This document shows positions 22,990 to 35,290 of a stretch of DNA of 64,000 bases, piece after piece (within the stretch, counting starts at the first letter, position 1; the number at the start of each line of letters is the position of its first letter). The position numbers and the translations under genes were made by a program. The DNA is from Chlorokybus atmophyticus (lineage: Eukaryota; Streptophyta; Chlorokybophyceae; Chlorokybales; Chlorokybaceae): contig RHPI01002204.1 of assembly GCA_009103225.1 (NCBI GenBank), forward strand, positions 1 through 64,000. The letters run 5' to 3'. Below the pieces are notes generated by a model, which did not search any database, was not told the DNA's origin, and saw only the letters and a list, made by a program, of their open reading frames with translations.

Positions 22990-23845
22990 CCATGGTACAC
23001 GGTTGGTACTGTACTGTGTGCACGCTGGCTATGCCCTCCCATGCCCGGCCACCCTCGGCGACCCCCGTCACCCCCTCCCACCATGAGGGATGCGAGCCGG
23101 CCCTCCGACAGTATCACGGGTTGAACCTCGCGCTCCCGGTCCCGCTCTAACCTAACCAGCCTGCCGGGCGGTTACCAGCTGACCGGAAACGCTGCATCAG
23201 TAACAACACGGAGCCTGTTCAGTGTGACAATGTCAGCCGGGCGCGGCGTAGCTACCGTTCGTCCGGCAGCCTAAACAATGCGAGTGTACGTCGAGACCTT
23301 CGGCTTCATCGAGCGGAGTCGGAACCCTTCCGTCTACGGAGACGCCCGCGGAGACCCGCGGAGACACCGGACGGCCGGCGCCCCGCCGGCCCCGCGCGTC
23401 TCCGCTTAACCGAGGCGTCGGCGGTCGACGCGCACGCGCCGACGCTGACGCCATTAACGTCGGCGGCCACGCCCGTTGCAACGGCGCTGGGGCGGTGGTC
23501 TGGGCGGGCGGGGCGGCGAGCTCCTTGCCGCCTCCGCCCGGCAAGCAGCGGAGAGAGGGCGGCGGAGGGCAGGGTGGTGTGGGTGAAGCGGAGAGGGCAG
23601 GGTGGCGTGGGCAAACCGGAAGGTGGCGAGCTTTTCGCCGCCTGCTCCCTGCAGGCAGCGGAGAGACGGCTGCGCTGGGCAGGGTGGTGTGGGCCGGCGA
23701 GAGAGGGCGATGGGTGACTGGCGGTGCGTGGGGCGCGAGCGAAGCAGCTGCTTTGTCGTTTGTAGGTTACTTTTTCATAAGTGTTCAATCGTTGGCTTGT
23801 TAGCAGTCGCTGCAGTTGCAGGGGGTGTTCTGTGCCTAGGCTTGT
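22990..23845. other. GC-rich block with short imperfect tandem repeats
   Basis: CpG-dense sequence. Between 23545 and 23720 a unit around GCGGAGAGGGCAGGGTGGTGTGGG recurs three to four times imperfectly. Long frames exist on both strands only because stops are rare in GC-rich sequence; no family is recognisable. It could be a promoter CpG island or a satellite. Confidence 0.4.
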
Positions 23846-23849
23846 TTAT

Positions 23850-24740
23850 CTAATGAATGGCTTACAAGACTGCAAGAGTGTGTATTCTGACATTTGCAGG
23901 GTTGTTGTGTGTGTAGGCATACACGCACATTACATGTAGCAACTGTAAGAGTGTGACTGGCGAACAATTGCAGTGTTTGTTTTAAGCGTATGTGTGCACA
24001 CGCATGCAAGCGTACACACACACTATATGCACGCAGCAGCTGTACCAGTGTATGCGTCTGTACTTGACTGCGCACGCACACTGCATGCAGCAACTGTAAG
24101 AGTGTGTGACTGGGGAACAATTGCAGTGTTTGTTATAAGTGTAGGCGTGCACAAGCATGCATGCGTACACTCACACACACAATGCACGCAGCAGCCATTA
24201 CATGTAGCAACTGTAAGAGTGTGACTGGCGAACAATTGCAGTGTTTATTTTAAGTGTATGCGTGCACACGCATGCAAGCGTACACGCACACTATATGCAC
24301 GCAGCAGCTGTACCAGTGTATGCGTGTGTACTTGACTGCGCACGCACACTGCATGCAGCAACTGTAAGAGTGTGTGACTGGGGAACAATTGCAGTGTTTG
24401 TTATAGGTGTAGGCGTGCACAAGCATGCATGCGTACACTCACACACACAATGCACGCAGCAGCTGAACGGGTGTACTCGTGTGTACTTGACTTGTACTTG
24501 ACTGGCAATAGTTGCAGGGTTTGTTGTATGTGTAGGCGTGCACATGCACGCACAGTGCACGCAGCAGCTGTACAAGTCTAAGGGTGTACATGACTGGCAA
24601 TAGTTGCAGGGTTTGTTGTATGTGTAGGCACATGCTTGTTTTGTTCAAATGTAGGCGTGCACATGCACGCGCACACACACTCACAGTGCACGCAGCAGCT
24701 GTACAAGTCTAAGTGTGTACATGACGGGCGACAGTTGTAG
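23850..24740. repeat. Minisatellite, about 268-bp period with internal sub-repeats
   Basis: The block beginning GCAGTGTTTGTTTTAAGCG near 23960 recurs 268 bp later near 24230. Each period consists of two related half units with CA-rich stretches, GCACGCAGCAGCTG and AACTGTAAGAGTGTG. More degenerate copies continue to about 24740. Confidence 0.75.
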
Positions 24741-25073
24741 TGCTCAGTTGTATTGGTTAGCTAAGTTGTTTGAAAAAGTATTGGCCCTGGGTGGTCAGCC
24801 TTGCAGTCATAGTGTAGGTGGTAGCTGAGTAACTAGATTAGTAAAGCCCCGTGGTAAGTAGTACTTGCTGCTGTTGGCATGCTGTGCGCTCGTTACTTGA
24901 ATGTAACATGCATGGACATACGCACCTCATTTCATGTACATTGTGGCACATGTATCTACACAGCCAGCCAGCACCAATTCCCGCCCACTTCACTTACAGA
25001 TACACTACCTAGAATTCAAGCATGGCTATCAATGTGCTTATGTATACACACATGTACATGCTCAACTCTTAAC

Positions 25074-28000
25074 TCAATCAAGGCATGTCTCCTCTGCTCC
25101 TGCATCGTCATTCAAAGCTTTACGCTTGCCGGAGCGTTGCGCGCGCAGCTGATCACAAAGCTGTGTGATCGTCATTGCTTTTCCTCGACGGTGTTGTGCG
25201 GGGTCATTTCTGTGAGCATCAAGTCGCATTGCTGCATCCTCTTCAGATATGCCCAAGTCTTTGGCCGTCCTCATTACATGCTGATAGATGATGTTGCACT
25301 TGTCGGAAAGCTTCGCCATGGCGCGGTCTCCTTGCCGCCAAGCTGTCTTATGCAATTGCATAAGCTCTCTGACCGCTGGTCCACCATCCAAGCCGGATGT
25401 GTATTCGGTCCAGATGTCCACTACAGTCGACAACTCCTTCTGCAACTGATATTTTGGCGGAATGCCGCGTGCGTTCGACAGAGATTGAGGGAGTGGTTGC
25501 GATGTCGATGCACGATGTGTATCTCTGGCAGGTGCTGCGGAGCGTACGTTATTGCCTGCTGAGCTGTCCGCTCCGAAGTGCACTCCCTGTTGTGCAAATC
25601 CTTCACGCATGAAGCGCTCCATGCGAGTGAGTCTTACATCCACAGACGCCTCGAAAGCAATCAGCATCTGCTGCTGCGCTGTCACGTGGTCCATCACCAT
25701 CTGCAGTAGCCGCTCTTGCTGTCGCATGATGACGGCAATCTGCACAACAGTCAATATTAACATGTATCATATTATACAGGCTGTATATTGAAATGAGTTT
25801 AACACATCACATTACATGCTCAAAATAACATACCCGCTCAGGCAGTGTGTCGTACTGTGGGTTTGGCGCAGCCATTGACTGATCGTGAGCAACACATACT
25901 TGTGCGGCTCAAGCCTCGAACTCAGGAGTCTGGAACATAGGGTGTGCACATACGCTCAGAGCGGCGAGTCCGCACTGCTGCATATCGCCCCGCGTTAACG
26001 TTATGTCACGGCGCATCATAGCTACATCCTGAGTGATCAATACAACAAGTTATGCATTGTTCACATATGGGCATTAAAAATTTGCATTACCCCATAACGT
26101 CAAGCATGTTTCTGACCTGAGCAATGACGTCACGCATGTAATCGCGGAACTCGCAGTGCTTGTAAGCGGCATAATCGGTCTGACCGGACGCTCGCTCTCT
26201 CTGGCAATACACGCTTGTTATTAAACAATTGAATAAATAATAATACAACATACACAAACAAACACATCATGTCTGCTCATACCGCGCGTATCGCCTCCAT
26301 AGCCAAGCCATGGGAAAATCTCACGCCGTAGTGTATGCGGTAGTGAAAATCGAGAGCGCGCCAGAATGTATTTCGATGACAGTTGCTCACCACCGTGCCC
26401 GGCTATCACAGCGCAAGTAGCCACGTCCAACTTGATGACGTACGACAATGAAAGTGCTCATTGTTCCAGCTTCCATTCTGCTTAATCCCTTGCTCTGTAG
26501 CGCTGCATAGCATAAGTATATAAGTTTACGTGTTAGCAGCCATTCACCATTGAAGCAACAACACATGTAAGACTTACCCTGCATTTATAGCTTGCTGCGA
26601 TGACTCCTTTCGCGAAGCATGTACCTTTTGCCTCCCGCGCACAGTGTCGCACTCTTTAAACGCCTCACAAGCGTTAACGTACTGCTGGTTGTATGATAGG
26701 TGCTTGCTGGGGTCTTCTCCTGGAAACAGTGGTTCTGCATACCTGTTGAAATGATCACAAGTGTGTTGACTCAATCATATACGTTGCATCTATAACTCAG
26801 TCATATAACTCAGTTATATATGTTGCATTTATCGTGAGTTATAGCTATAACTCACGAGCAGCATTGACAGACTTTACACACTAACCAAGCTGCTCGTGTT
26901 GAGAAGTCTGGCGGTGGGCGCTCCTGCAAGTGATACTTATGGAAGAGGTGCATCGCCATTGCGTTCTGCCAGCACGCTACTGGGTTCCAATGCCTGAGCC
27001 CGCCAAAGTAATCAAGCATTCAACTCCACCATTCTGTTGAACAAACATATTTGAGGTTAACTTATGTGGTATCACATGCATTGTGCATTAAACTCTTATT
27101 ACATCAAGCCGTGCGCATGTAACATATATACCTTGTTCATCTTGCCGTTTCGAGACACAAAGCACAGGATGACGCCTTGATCCGGGCCTAAAAAGGTCTT
27201 GTCGGGCTTGTAGATGAAAAGATCGCAGATCTCTACAGCGCGCGAAACATCTCCACGCAAGAAAAACACGTGCCGTAAATACAAATCAAGCCTAGAGTGC
27301 ATACACAAAATGTTAGACCATAAACATAATGCGAACACAAGCATCTGACTACTGTACATACCGTGCTCTCAGTGCTGCTGCCTGTTTTGCTGCGTTCCCT
27401 GATCGCAGCGCCTTTTGCAACCAATACTCGCTCATTCGTCGATTATCATCTGCAGTGTACGACTCCGCACCCGTGCCGGCCAACCGATCGCGAAACTCAC
27501 TGTTATAACAATCAAACTATAATGCATAAGGTAAATAAATAAGCAGTTGTGCAATGAAACATACTTGGACTGCAATATGTGTAATACACACACATGCTCG
27601 AAGTGTAGTACATGCATGCAGTGCTTACGCTTTTGCTTTGCTGGAGATGTTTCGTTTGGCTACATTTAAGATAAGCTGCACTGCTTGCTTCTTTCGCAAG
27701 TCTTCAGGAAAACAGTCATCTACAACACTTTGATCTTTCAAAGCATCCTGCAAGCCCTTCACATAATTCTCCAAAGTGCTCCAAGACTGGTCTTGTTTGG
27801 AGATTACAAACTCTAACGCGCGATCAATGGTTACGCGCGTTAGTAGGCCATGCTTTGTGCACCAACCCTGCAGACATGTACATGCACACTTCAGTCAGCA
27901 TGCCATCATGTCGTCACACAACATTATGTTGATGCTCCAAGACACTTAGGCCTCATACCCCATCAGCCTTTACAACGCGTGTATAGGCAGCTCTTGTGGA

Positions 28001-28102
28001 CGATGGTCGAGCTGCTTGCTTGGCCGAAAAGAGATCCGACACTGTTCGTTTGCGTAACGGCGCATGCTGCATATCATCATCATTAAAGTCTTCGTTGTCC
28101 AT
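25074..28102 (-). mobile_element. Crypton-type tyrosine recombinase transposon, degenerate
   Basis: Ten exons downwards: 27959-28102 (ATG 28102), 27629-27867, 27362-27499, 27132-27291, 26886-27033, 26578-26742, 26283-26492, 26117-26200, 25834-26028, 25074-25739. The middle exons match the Ndc10/Crypton recombinase domain: VFFLRGDVSRAVEICDLF, LRHWNPVACWQNAMAMHLF, PPPDFS, YAEPLFPGEDPSKHLSYNQQ, AGHGGEQLSSKYI. The last exon has a coiled coil and a GCR1_C-type DNA-binding domain (TVVDIWTEYTSGLDGGPAV...). Cryptons move by tyrosine-recombinase chemistry. Damage: a frame change near 27016, a frame conflict in exon 26283-26492, and in-frame TGA at 25909-25911. Termini not identified. Confidence 0.8.
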
Positions 28103-29484
28103 TGTGGCTTGACGGGCGTTCCTGCCCACACCTCATTGAGTTGCCACAGCAAGACACAACAACCGCAACAAGCGCTGAATGTTGCACAACAACAACAACA
28201 ACCAGCAGCACAAGTGCTGGTTGTTATTGTTGTTGCCACAGCAAGACACAACAACAACAACAAGAGCTTGTGCTTGTTGTTGTGGTTGTAGCAACAGTTA
28301 GCAAGCAACAGTAATAACATGGACGACATATGCTTACAGGGTTGATGTTGCTGTGTGATGTCGCTGTGAATCCTTGCTTTGCTACCGTGAGCTACACCTG
28401 CTCCTGACATGCTGCACCTGCATGTACGCGTGTAAGTGCGCATACTGCAAAGACAGAGTGATAGAGCATGTGCATGCTCATGCGTGCGTGTATGTATGGC
28501 CAAGTGTGTGCTCTGTGTGCGTTGGTGCAACGATTTGCCCTCCCCACCCCCTTACGCACAGCAGCCTGCTGTGCGTAAGGATGGCTCCACCGCCGCTTGG
28601 TGCTTTAAGCCGTGCACTGCAAGCGCAGGCAGCGCCTGCACCCTTAACTTATCTAATCCATGAGAGCACTACAACCCCTTTTCCCACTCCTTCAAGCTAC
28701 TTTCAGCGCCGCCGCCGCCGCCAACGTTAACGCCAACGCCAACGCCAACCTGACGCTCACTGGCTCACTGTTAAGCGTTAATCTCGTAACGCTTAGGCTG
28801 GGGGGAGAGGAAAACTTAATATCTAATCACTACTTGGTTATGTACATGTAACGTACCTAACCTAAATGACTGACGGAGACATAATTGTCTACACAAATAG
28901 CCGGCACACTGTCTACGTAGACAATTATCAATACATATACGCATTCGGTCTCAGTTCGCAGCTCAACGCATGCTTCCCATACCAACAGCTAACTGCTGAT
29001 TTAACTAATTGGAACTGCGCCCTTTGCCGCTTGTTTGACAGCGTTACTAGCAGTGCAACGAACGAAAGCTGCATGATTAACTGGAGCTGCGCAGCCGACA
29101 TTGCAATTTTAAATTGCGCAGCATTGTTTGCGCGGCAACCGCAGACTCTGGTTAGGCTCAAGTGTACCTAACTTAACCGGCGGCTCGACCGGCGACAGCG
29201 TATACCGGAAACTTTAGGTGTAGGCCTATCAGCGAATGTGTCTGCAGCGCATGTATATATATGTGAATTTGTGCACTGCCTTGACCAGCGGTAGGACTTG
29301 GTGTGCTGGAGGGGCGTTGATTGTTGGCGGCGGCTTGTAACCTGGGGGCGCACTGCACTCATGCTCACACAGTCTCTGCTTGCCACGCTGTGGTCCAGGT
29401 ACTCATGCGACTGTTGCTTTACTTTGTTGAGCTGCAGCGGTGCTGAGACTGCTTGACTGACACAGCTGCATGCTGCGTGTGCAG
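28103..29484. other. Intergenic with simple repeats and a hairpin
   Basis: 28150-28310 is rich in CAA/TTG repeats with inverted segments. 28710-28750 holds GCCAAC repeats. 28881-28892 and 28917-28928 form a perfect 12-bp inverted repeat (ATAATTGTCTAC). No gene recognised. Confidence 0.5.
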
Positions 29485-31778
29485 GCTCCTGGCGGACCCC
29501 CTGGCCCTCATAAAGCTTGCCTTTACGCCTGGTGGGGCTTACACCCATCTGACTTCCGTTGCCGCTGCTCCCTCTTTTGCCTCCACCATGATGTCCGACA
29601 CCAATGCCAACGCACTGCGCTCGGAGCGCCAGCTGGCGCTTGCCCTTCAGCCTTATCATGAGGTAGGCTAGCACGTAGTGCTCACGCCACATAAGTTTGC
29701 ATGCATGCGTGCCATCGACGTCGCCTTTCAAGTCATGGGTATCACCACAGTAATTGCGGTAGCTATTGGTCATCAACATTAGCACGATGCATGTTAATAG
29801 ATGTGTGCGACCATGACATGTCGCTAGTAGTCTGAAGTGATGCAGTGCTATGAGAACATTGCTGCATGTGAGACGCTCCGTCAATGGAACTCCAGCTACC
29901 GCATAGCTCTGCTTTTAACGAAATGTGGTTGTGCAACTAGGCACGAGGTGGCAATGATGATATTATGTGCGAGTTTACGGGGCTGCTAATGTCGCAAGAA
30001 GACATCGACAAGCTGATGCATGAGCTGCAACAATATGAGAGCAGTTTGGATCTCAAGTTGACGTCAAGCACGTGCTCAGGCAGCTCGGCAGCATACGATC
30101 GGACCACGAGGTTTTACAGAGCCAATGTTACCACACCTTTTAAAGTGATCATGAGCTGATGGCAACGATCGACACCTTCATTGAAAACATTTTCCTGAAG
30201 TTGCCTGCTGCTCTGAGGAAGGCTAACAAGACCACCAACAGTTGCATCATGTGCTTCCAAGACATTTTTAAATATCATCATTATCATCATCATCAAATCC
30301 GCAAATAAGCTGCTTAATGCCAAAATTAAGTGCTTCAAGGCGGTGCTCAAGCTAGAGAAGTTCCTTCTATAGCTCCTCAACTTAGCAGGCTGCCAAATGG
30401 CCTCCAACAAAGCTTGGAAACTAATTGAGGACATCCATACGCTTAACAACTCGGTGCGAGTACTTATACTGTATGCATGACTGCATGCGAGCCCACTTAT
30501 GGGGAGTGGCTGACGGTCAGCTTGGTCTCTTGCTTGGTCTGCAGGGCGAGCTCGTGTGGCAGGCTGACTCGGCGTTGCAGCAGCATATGTTCGAGAGTTT
30601 CGTCAGTGGGTGAGGCAGCGCATGGCAATCGGGATCGTACCCGCAGATTAGCATCAGCGGGCCAATCCAACACGGGAAGATGGCGTGGAATATATGCTCC
30701 GCCTGTTGAGCAAAGTGGAGCGCTCCAAGGCCGTCAGCAAAGCAGAAGCCAAGGCAGCGTTGCAGCAATTGTACCGACTTCTCGTGACACCTATCCAGTC
30801 CTATCTGAAGGGTGTCACGCACATTGTCTACATCCCTGACCGGGTGCGTGTCCCAAGTTCTTGAGCTTAGCCTCTTCCCTCCATGTCTCTTGCATGCAGC
30901 AACGCAGGCTTACATGCCATGCAGTGCATGCAAGCGCCGAGAAACGCATAAGATATGCACGCGTGCTTACATGCTGTGGCGTAGGTGCTGGCGCAGAGTG
31001 CCCTTCCGCCCCATAGGACGGCGAGTCCTATATGGTGGAGAGATTTACCATGTTCATGGCACTCTCTCTCAGCGGTCTTGAGGAGTGCCTCTTGCGTTAG
31101 CAGCATTTGTCACAACGCAGCTCGCAACGGACTTGGCTAGCTGTGTGCAACCCTGCCCAGAGCCTGGTGCGTATATCTGGTATTTTGCGAGGCAACATAG
31201 TAAAACACTTGCAGTCTCCGGCCGAAAAGGCTTCAGCAAAATTGCAGGCTCCCGCATTGGCCACTGCTATTGACCTGATGCAAGCCCTCCCAGAGGCCAT
31301 CCTACTACTTACCATTTGTCATGGCATAGTGGGGGACACAGATGAGCGCAGCTCAGATGGTGAGCTCGAGCTTGCCTCGGGCATGAAATTGTCCATTGCG
31401 GACATCTGAGCTCGAAAGCTGCGTGCGAGGCTCAGTGTGTTGTACGCGTGTCATTCGAGCTACAGGCGGAGCACTGCAGAGGGCGTCATCGCCGTCGATC
31501 GCGCCCTTATGTCCGCAGGTTGCTCCTGCACGATTGGAGCGCTCTGGCAAGTTAGCCTGGTGGTGGTGCAGAGGCATCTTGCGACATTCATGCACTACCT
31601 GGCAGCGCATGAAGGCGCTACAATCGCGAGCGCCATGCGGCAAGCCTCCCTGTCATTTATCAGGGATGGCAAGGTGCCCGTGCAGGACTCGGTTTGTGGG
31701 GCGCTGCCAATTGCGGACAAGGATCCAGGCCGTCCACGAATTCTATTCATGTGCTATCAACGTAACATGAAGAGGTGA
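29485..31778 (+). pseudogene. CHAT-domain (caspase-like) protease gene, apparently frame-damaged
   Basis: The 3' half is a CHAT domain spread over exons: LLVTPIQSYLKGVTHIVYIPDR, VPFRPIGRRVLYGGEIYHVHGT, then ATAIDLMQALPEAILLLTICHG with the catalytic-type His, SGMKLSIADI, and YACHSSYRRSTAEGVIAVDRALMSAG with the expected nucleophile Cys, followed by IGALWQV. CHAT proteases are clan CD peptidases related to caspases and separase, often with TPR repeats. Upstream exons 29485-29662 and 29941 onward are helical (ESSLDLKL..., ATIDTFIENIFLKLPAALRKANK). Frames do not join cleanly near 30110-30160 and 30610, so either more introns exist or the copy is decayed. The ORF ends at 31778. Substrate unknown. 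Confidence 0.65.
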
Positions 31779-31789
31779 TTGCAAGATTG

Positions 31790-32011
31790 TTAATGCACAG
31801 CGTGTCCGTTTAAAGTTAAATAATACAAATAGAAGCAAACGCATCTTTCGCCGCCGTTAATGGTGGTAATACTCTCAACAAAAATTTTTGGCCACGCTAA
31901 ATGGCCCACCATGTATGTCATCGTTTTGTCACACCCGTGTATCGCCGCAAAATGCCCATATTGGGGTCCATTATAAAAGTCCGCAACGAGTCCTGGCACT
32001 AAGACGGGCAC
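31790..32011 (-). pseudogene. Relic of a retroelement integrase zinc-binding segment
   Basis: A short frame contains GHFAAIHGCDKTMTYM...HLAWPKI followed by a distal Cys, resembling the H2C2 finger region of Ty3-type integrases (GHFG..KT....WP). It stands alone and is truncated. Similarity is by eye and modest. Confidence 0.35.
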
Positions 32012-33170
32012 TGCCTATTTGCGACGATATCGTAAGATTCTATATTATAGTGCAACCCTAAGAAGTTCCGGTAGTTGATGCACTGCTCTTGATGCCTGGG
32101 GAAAGCTGATGAAATCTTGGCGAAAGCTTGTACAGCGTTATACAATTTCACGGAAAAAACCAGCTAGCAGCTTGCATGTCATTTGCGTTTGCAATGCACA
32201 CCTTAAGTAGCAGCTACTAGAACAATCATATTTTTGACAAAAGCTATGCCTGAATAAATATAGGTGCGCTTGATGCATGGGTAGCGACACATATCATCAT
32301 GCCTCATATACATTACCTTTGGACACGTGTTATATATGTTATTATGCATAAAACGTTGTACTGCGCTGCCTTTATTATGTGTAGTTTACGCATATATACA
32401 TGCCTCTAAAATAGGTCACGCACCTGAACATGTCTTACGGATGCGTATGTGCATGAGATTCAATCTCGCGTGACCACCAGAAACTGCAATATGCAATGAG
32501 GTTTTGCCGGAGACAGGGGGTTTCGCCAATTACTACATGTAGGATGGAATGCCTCTGCTGAAACGTAGCAACCCCTGGCAAAATTGGCATTCGCAAAACC
32601 GCAATAAATCACCGCTAACATTGGTGACATGAAGGAGGCAGCATCGGCCACGTGCCAGCTCGCGGTGTGGCGGGAGGTGGGAGGAGGTGGCGGGGAGTGA
32701 CAGGGGTTGCGTTAGGGCGAGCATGGCAGGCGCTGCGCCGTCGCCGTCGACACCAGCCTCGCCGACATTTTCGGCACCGGCGATGACACTCGGACAGAAA
32801 GAGAGTCACTGACACTCTCCAAGTGCTTCCGAGCAATATGGAGAGCGGCGAGAGGTGCAAGGCGGTGAGAAGGGCTGGTGCGCCGCACCACGACATCGCT
32901 GCCGCCGTGGTCCACGTCCCGGCGGCCAGTCGGTGGGCTAACCAACCGCAGAGCAGGTGGCGTGGTCTGGAGAACGCAGAACTCCGTTCGTCTCCATCCG
33001 CCGACTGTCGATAAAGCGGGAACTTGTGAGTAACACATGTGCCGACACCTGTTGGCGCAAGACGGCACGGTTGTAGGATTGCGCCATATAAGCATGACTG
33101 TAAGGCGTTCCCAAAAGTAGCAGGCGGTTATGTGCATGCATGCACGCACACATGCATGCATGCATCCTTG
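32012..33170. other. Intergenic, no gene recognised
   Basis: AT-rich at first, then a GC-rich patch from about 32630 to 33010 that may be a promoter or CpG island of the decayed duplicate that follows. Confidence 0.4.
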
Positions 33171-35290
33171 ATGCTTTTGCTGCGTGGCGGCCATGGCGGC
33201 GGCGGTCGCCGCAGGGAGGTGAGCTCAATCCTTTTTGCCGTTGTCGATATCGGCGTCACATAGCGGGTGGCAGCGTAGAGGATCTCGGCTCTGGTCCCGC
33301 CCAAGACAGCCCCGAGGAGGCTGTGTCGCTGGCGGTGGTATTCACCGCAGCACAGAACGCTGGTGGGCTAGGGTTTGAGGGGCTTAAGGTGTACGCTTGC
33401 GCTGGTGAAGGAGGAGAACATACTTGGCCAGACGATAGCTAGCAGCTTGAAGATCTTTAAATTAAGGAGACTGACTTCTTCTTTGATGCAGGCAATGCCG
33501 ACAGGTAGCAAGCACCCGTCTTCGCAAGTGAATGATTACGTACTCTTGAAACACCCATTTTTCCAGTACATGCATGTCTTGTGATTGTAATGGATTATGC
33601 TTGGCATACTTGTGTCGCATGCACAAGCAGGCAAGCTTTCTCTTCACCTCTGTGGTTAATTATTGCATGCAGTGACAACACTGATTGCACTCTATGCACG
33701 CATGCATCAATGCTTACAATACAAGCATGAGCAGCCAAGCTTCCTCTTCACCTCAATTTATTATCTGTCGCATGCATGCAGTGACAACATCATCCACACA
33801 TTCCATGCATGAAAGCCTACAAGCAACCATGCATCTCCTCAGGCGACATGGAAGCTGGCTACGGAGCATGCTGATGATGACGATAGCAACTTGCTTTGAA
33901 AGTAACCGTGGCGCAGGCAAAGAAAGCTATGAGGCTTGAGCTGGACGAGATCAAGAAGGTGATGAGCGACTTTGTGACAAATGGGAACGCTACACAGAAC
34001 CAGGAAGACATTGATACTGTCTACATTGACGAGGAGGAGGAGGAGCCGTTTGGCTGTGGCTGTGGCGGGAACTGTGTCGATACTGTCTACGATGAGAAGG
34101 AGGAGGAGGAGGAGGAGGTGGAGGCGGAGGATGACTTTGATTGTGGTTGTGGCTGTCACGGCAACTGTCTGAATACCGTCTACGAGGAGGAAGAGGTGGA
34201 GGAGGAGCAGGAGGAGGAGGAGGAAGCTCTCTCTTTTGTGTGGCTGTGGCTGTGACGGTGTCGATACTGTCTACGGCGAAGTGCCAGAGGCGGAGCAGGC
34301 GGGGTACTTTGACCTTCAAGTTGGCTGTGGCTGTGGCTGTGTAGGTGATTGCAACGATAATTGCGACGGTATGCATGATGTCTAGTTTGAGAAGGAAGAG
34401 GCGGAATTTGACAATAATGATGACTGCGATGGTGACAGTAACTAGAACTGCGAGTATGAGGTGGTGGAGAAGGAGGAGCAGGAGGAGAAAGAGGTAGAGG
34501 AGGAGGTCGGGAAGGTAGGCAATCTGTTGGACAGAGATGAGGAGATGTCATGGGCTCGCTTCACGAAAAACTCCTCGCATAAGACAGAAAGACAGGAGAA
34601 GGAGAAGGAGGATGCTTCCGTGCATACGCATGCACATGGGCGAATCAAACAGGGTGAAGGCGTCGAGGAGGAGATGCAGAAAATAGCAGGAGGCAGAGAG
34701 CCTTTGCAGTTCCCCGCTGCACAGTGACTGCAGGCCCTCTTTTTTTAATAATATCAAACAAGTCTGCATCGTGGACTGATGCACATGCATCGTGTCTATG
34801 CATGCATTTGTATGTCTTGTGTGAGAGGAGGGGCCCCCCCGCACAGAGCCGCGCGTGCCCTTGCGTGTGCATATGTTCGTGATTGTGTGCATGCGTGTTT
34901 GTGTAAATGTGTGTGCGCGCGCACAAGTGTTTGTTTCACGTAATGTATGCGCCGAAATGCATGCATGCATGCACGTGCGTTCACGCGCACTATACCAATT
35001 CTTGCTGAGGACTTGCTGGTAAGTTTTGATACCAGAGACAGACAGCAACCAACTGATGCGATAATGTTGGCCATTGTACAGTAGTGCACTAGTCGTCGTG
35101 TGCATGTGTATTCGTGCAGGTCTCACAAGATGCCGTTGTTTCCGGGCTTCTGTACAGTTGTTTAAATCTTTTGTAGTACATGTACATATGGTTGCCTTGA
35201 GTGGTTTGGCTACTGTTTGGCTGCCAGGATACTCAAAGGCTACGCGCCTTGTGTGGTCAACGACCACTAATCATGCCCCCCATTGTAATT
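33170..35290 (+). pseudogene. Decayed partial duplicate of the plastid membrane protein gene at 37012-40223
   Basis: Segments match the intact gene in order. 33190-33440 resembles exon 1 (GGLGFEGLKVYACAGEGGEH against GGLGFGLGVWACADQGGE). 34510-34725 resembles the end of exon 2 (THAHGRIKQGEGVEEEMQ against THAHGRTKQGEGDEEEMQ). 34990-35270 resembles exon 8 to the last exon and 3' flank. Exons 3-7 are missing. The exon-2 part (33910-34380) is instead expanded into repeats of an acidic block plus CGCG-GNC-DTVY. Several frame shifts and stops are present. Confidence 0.7.

Larger units (their letters stand above)
20150..22990. other. AT-rich gene-free stretch with foldback repeats
   Basis: Base composition falls clearly below that of the flanks and no frame has family features. 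From about 21950 the motifs AACGGGG/CCCCGTT and GACTGTAC recur in both orientations (about 22085, 22125, 22530, 22590, 22950), marking related foldback elements. Confidence 0.6.

Noticed and set aside
23233-23803. Overlapping long ORFs on both strands
   Set aside because: Stop-poor GC-rich repeat sequence; Pro/Ala/Arg-rich products without family features.
23973-24575. Repeated Val-His-Thr-His frames
   Set aside because: Derived from the 268-bp minisatellite.
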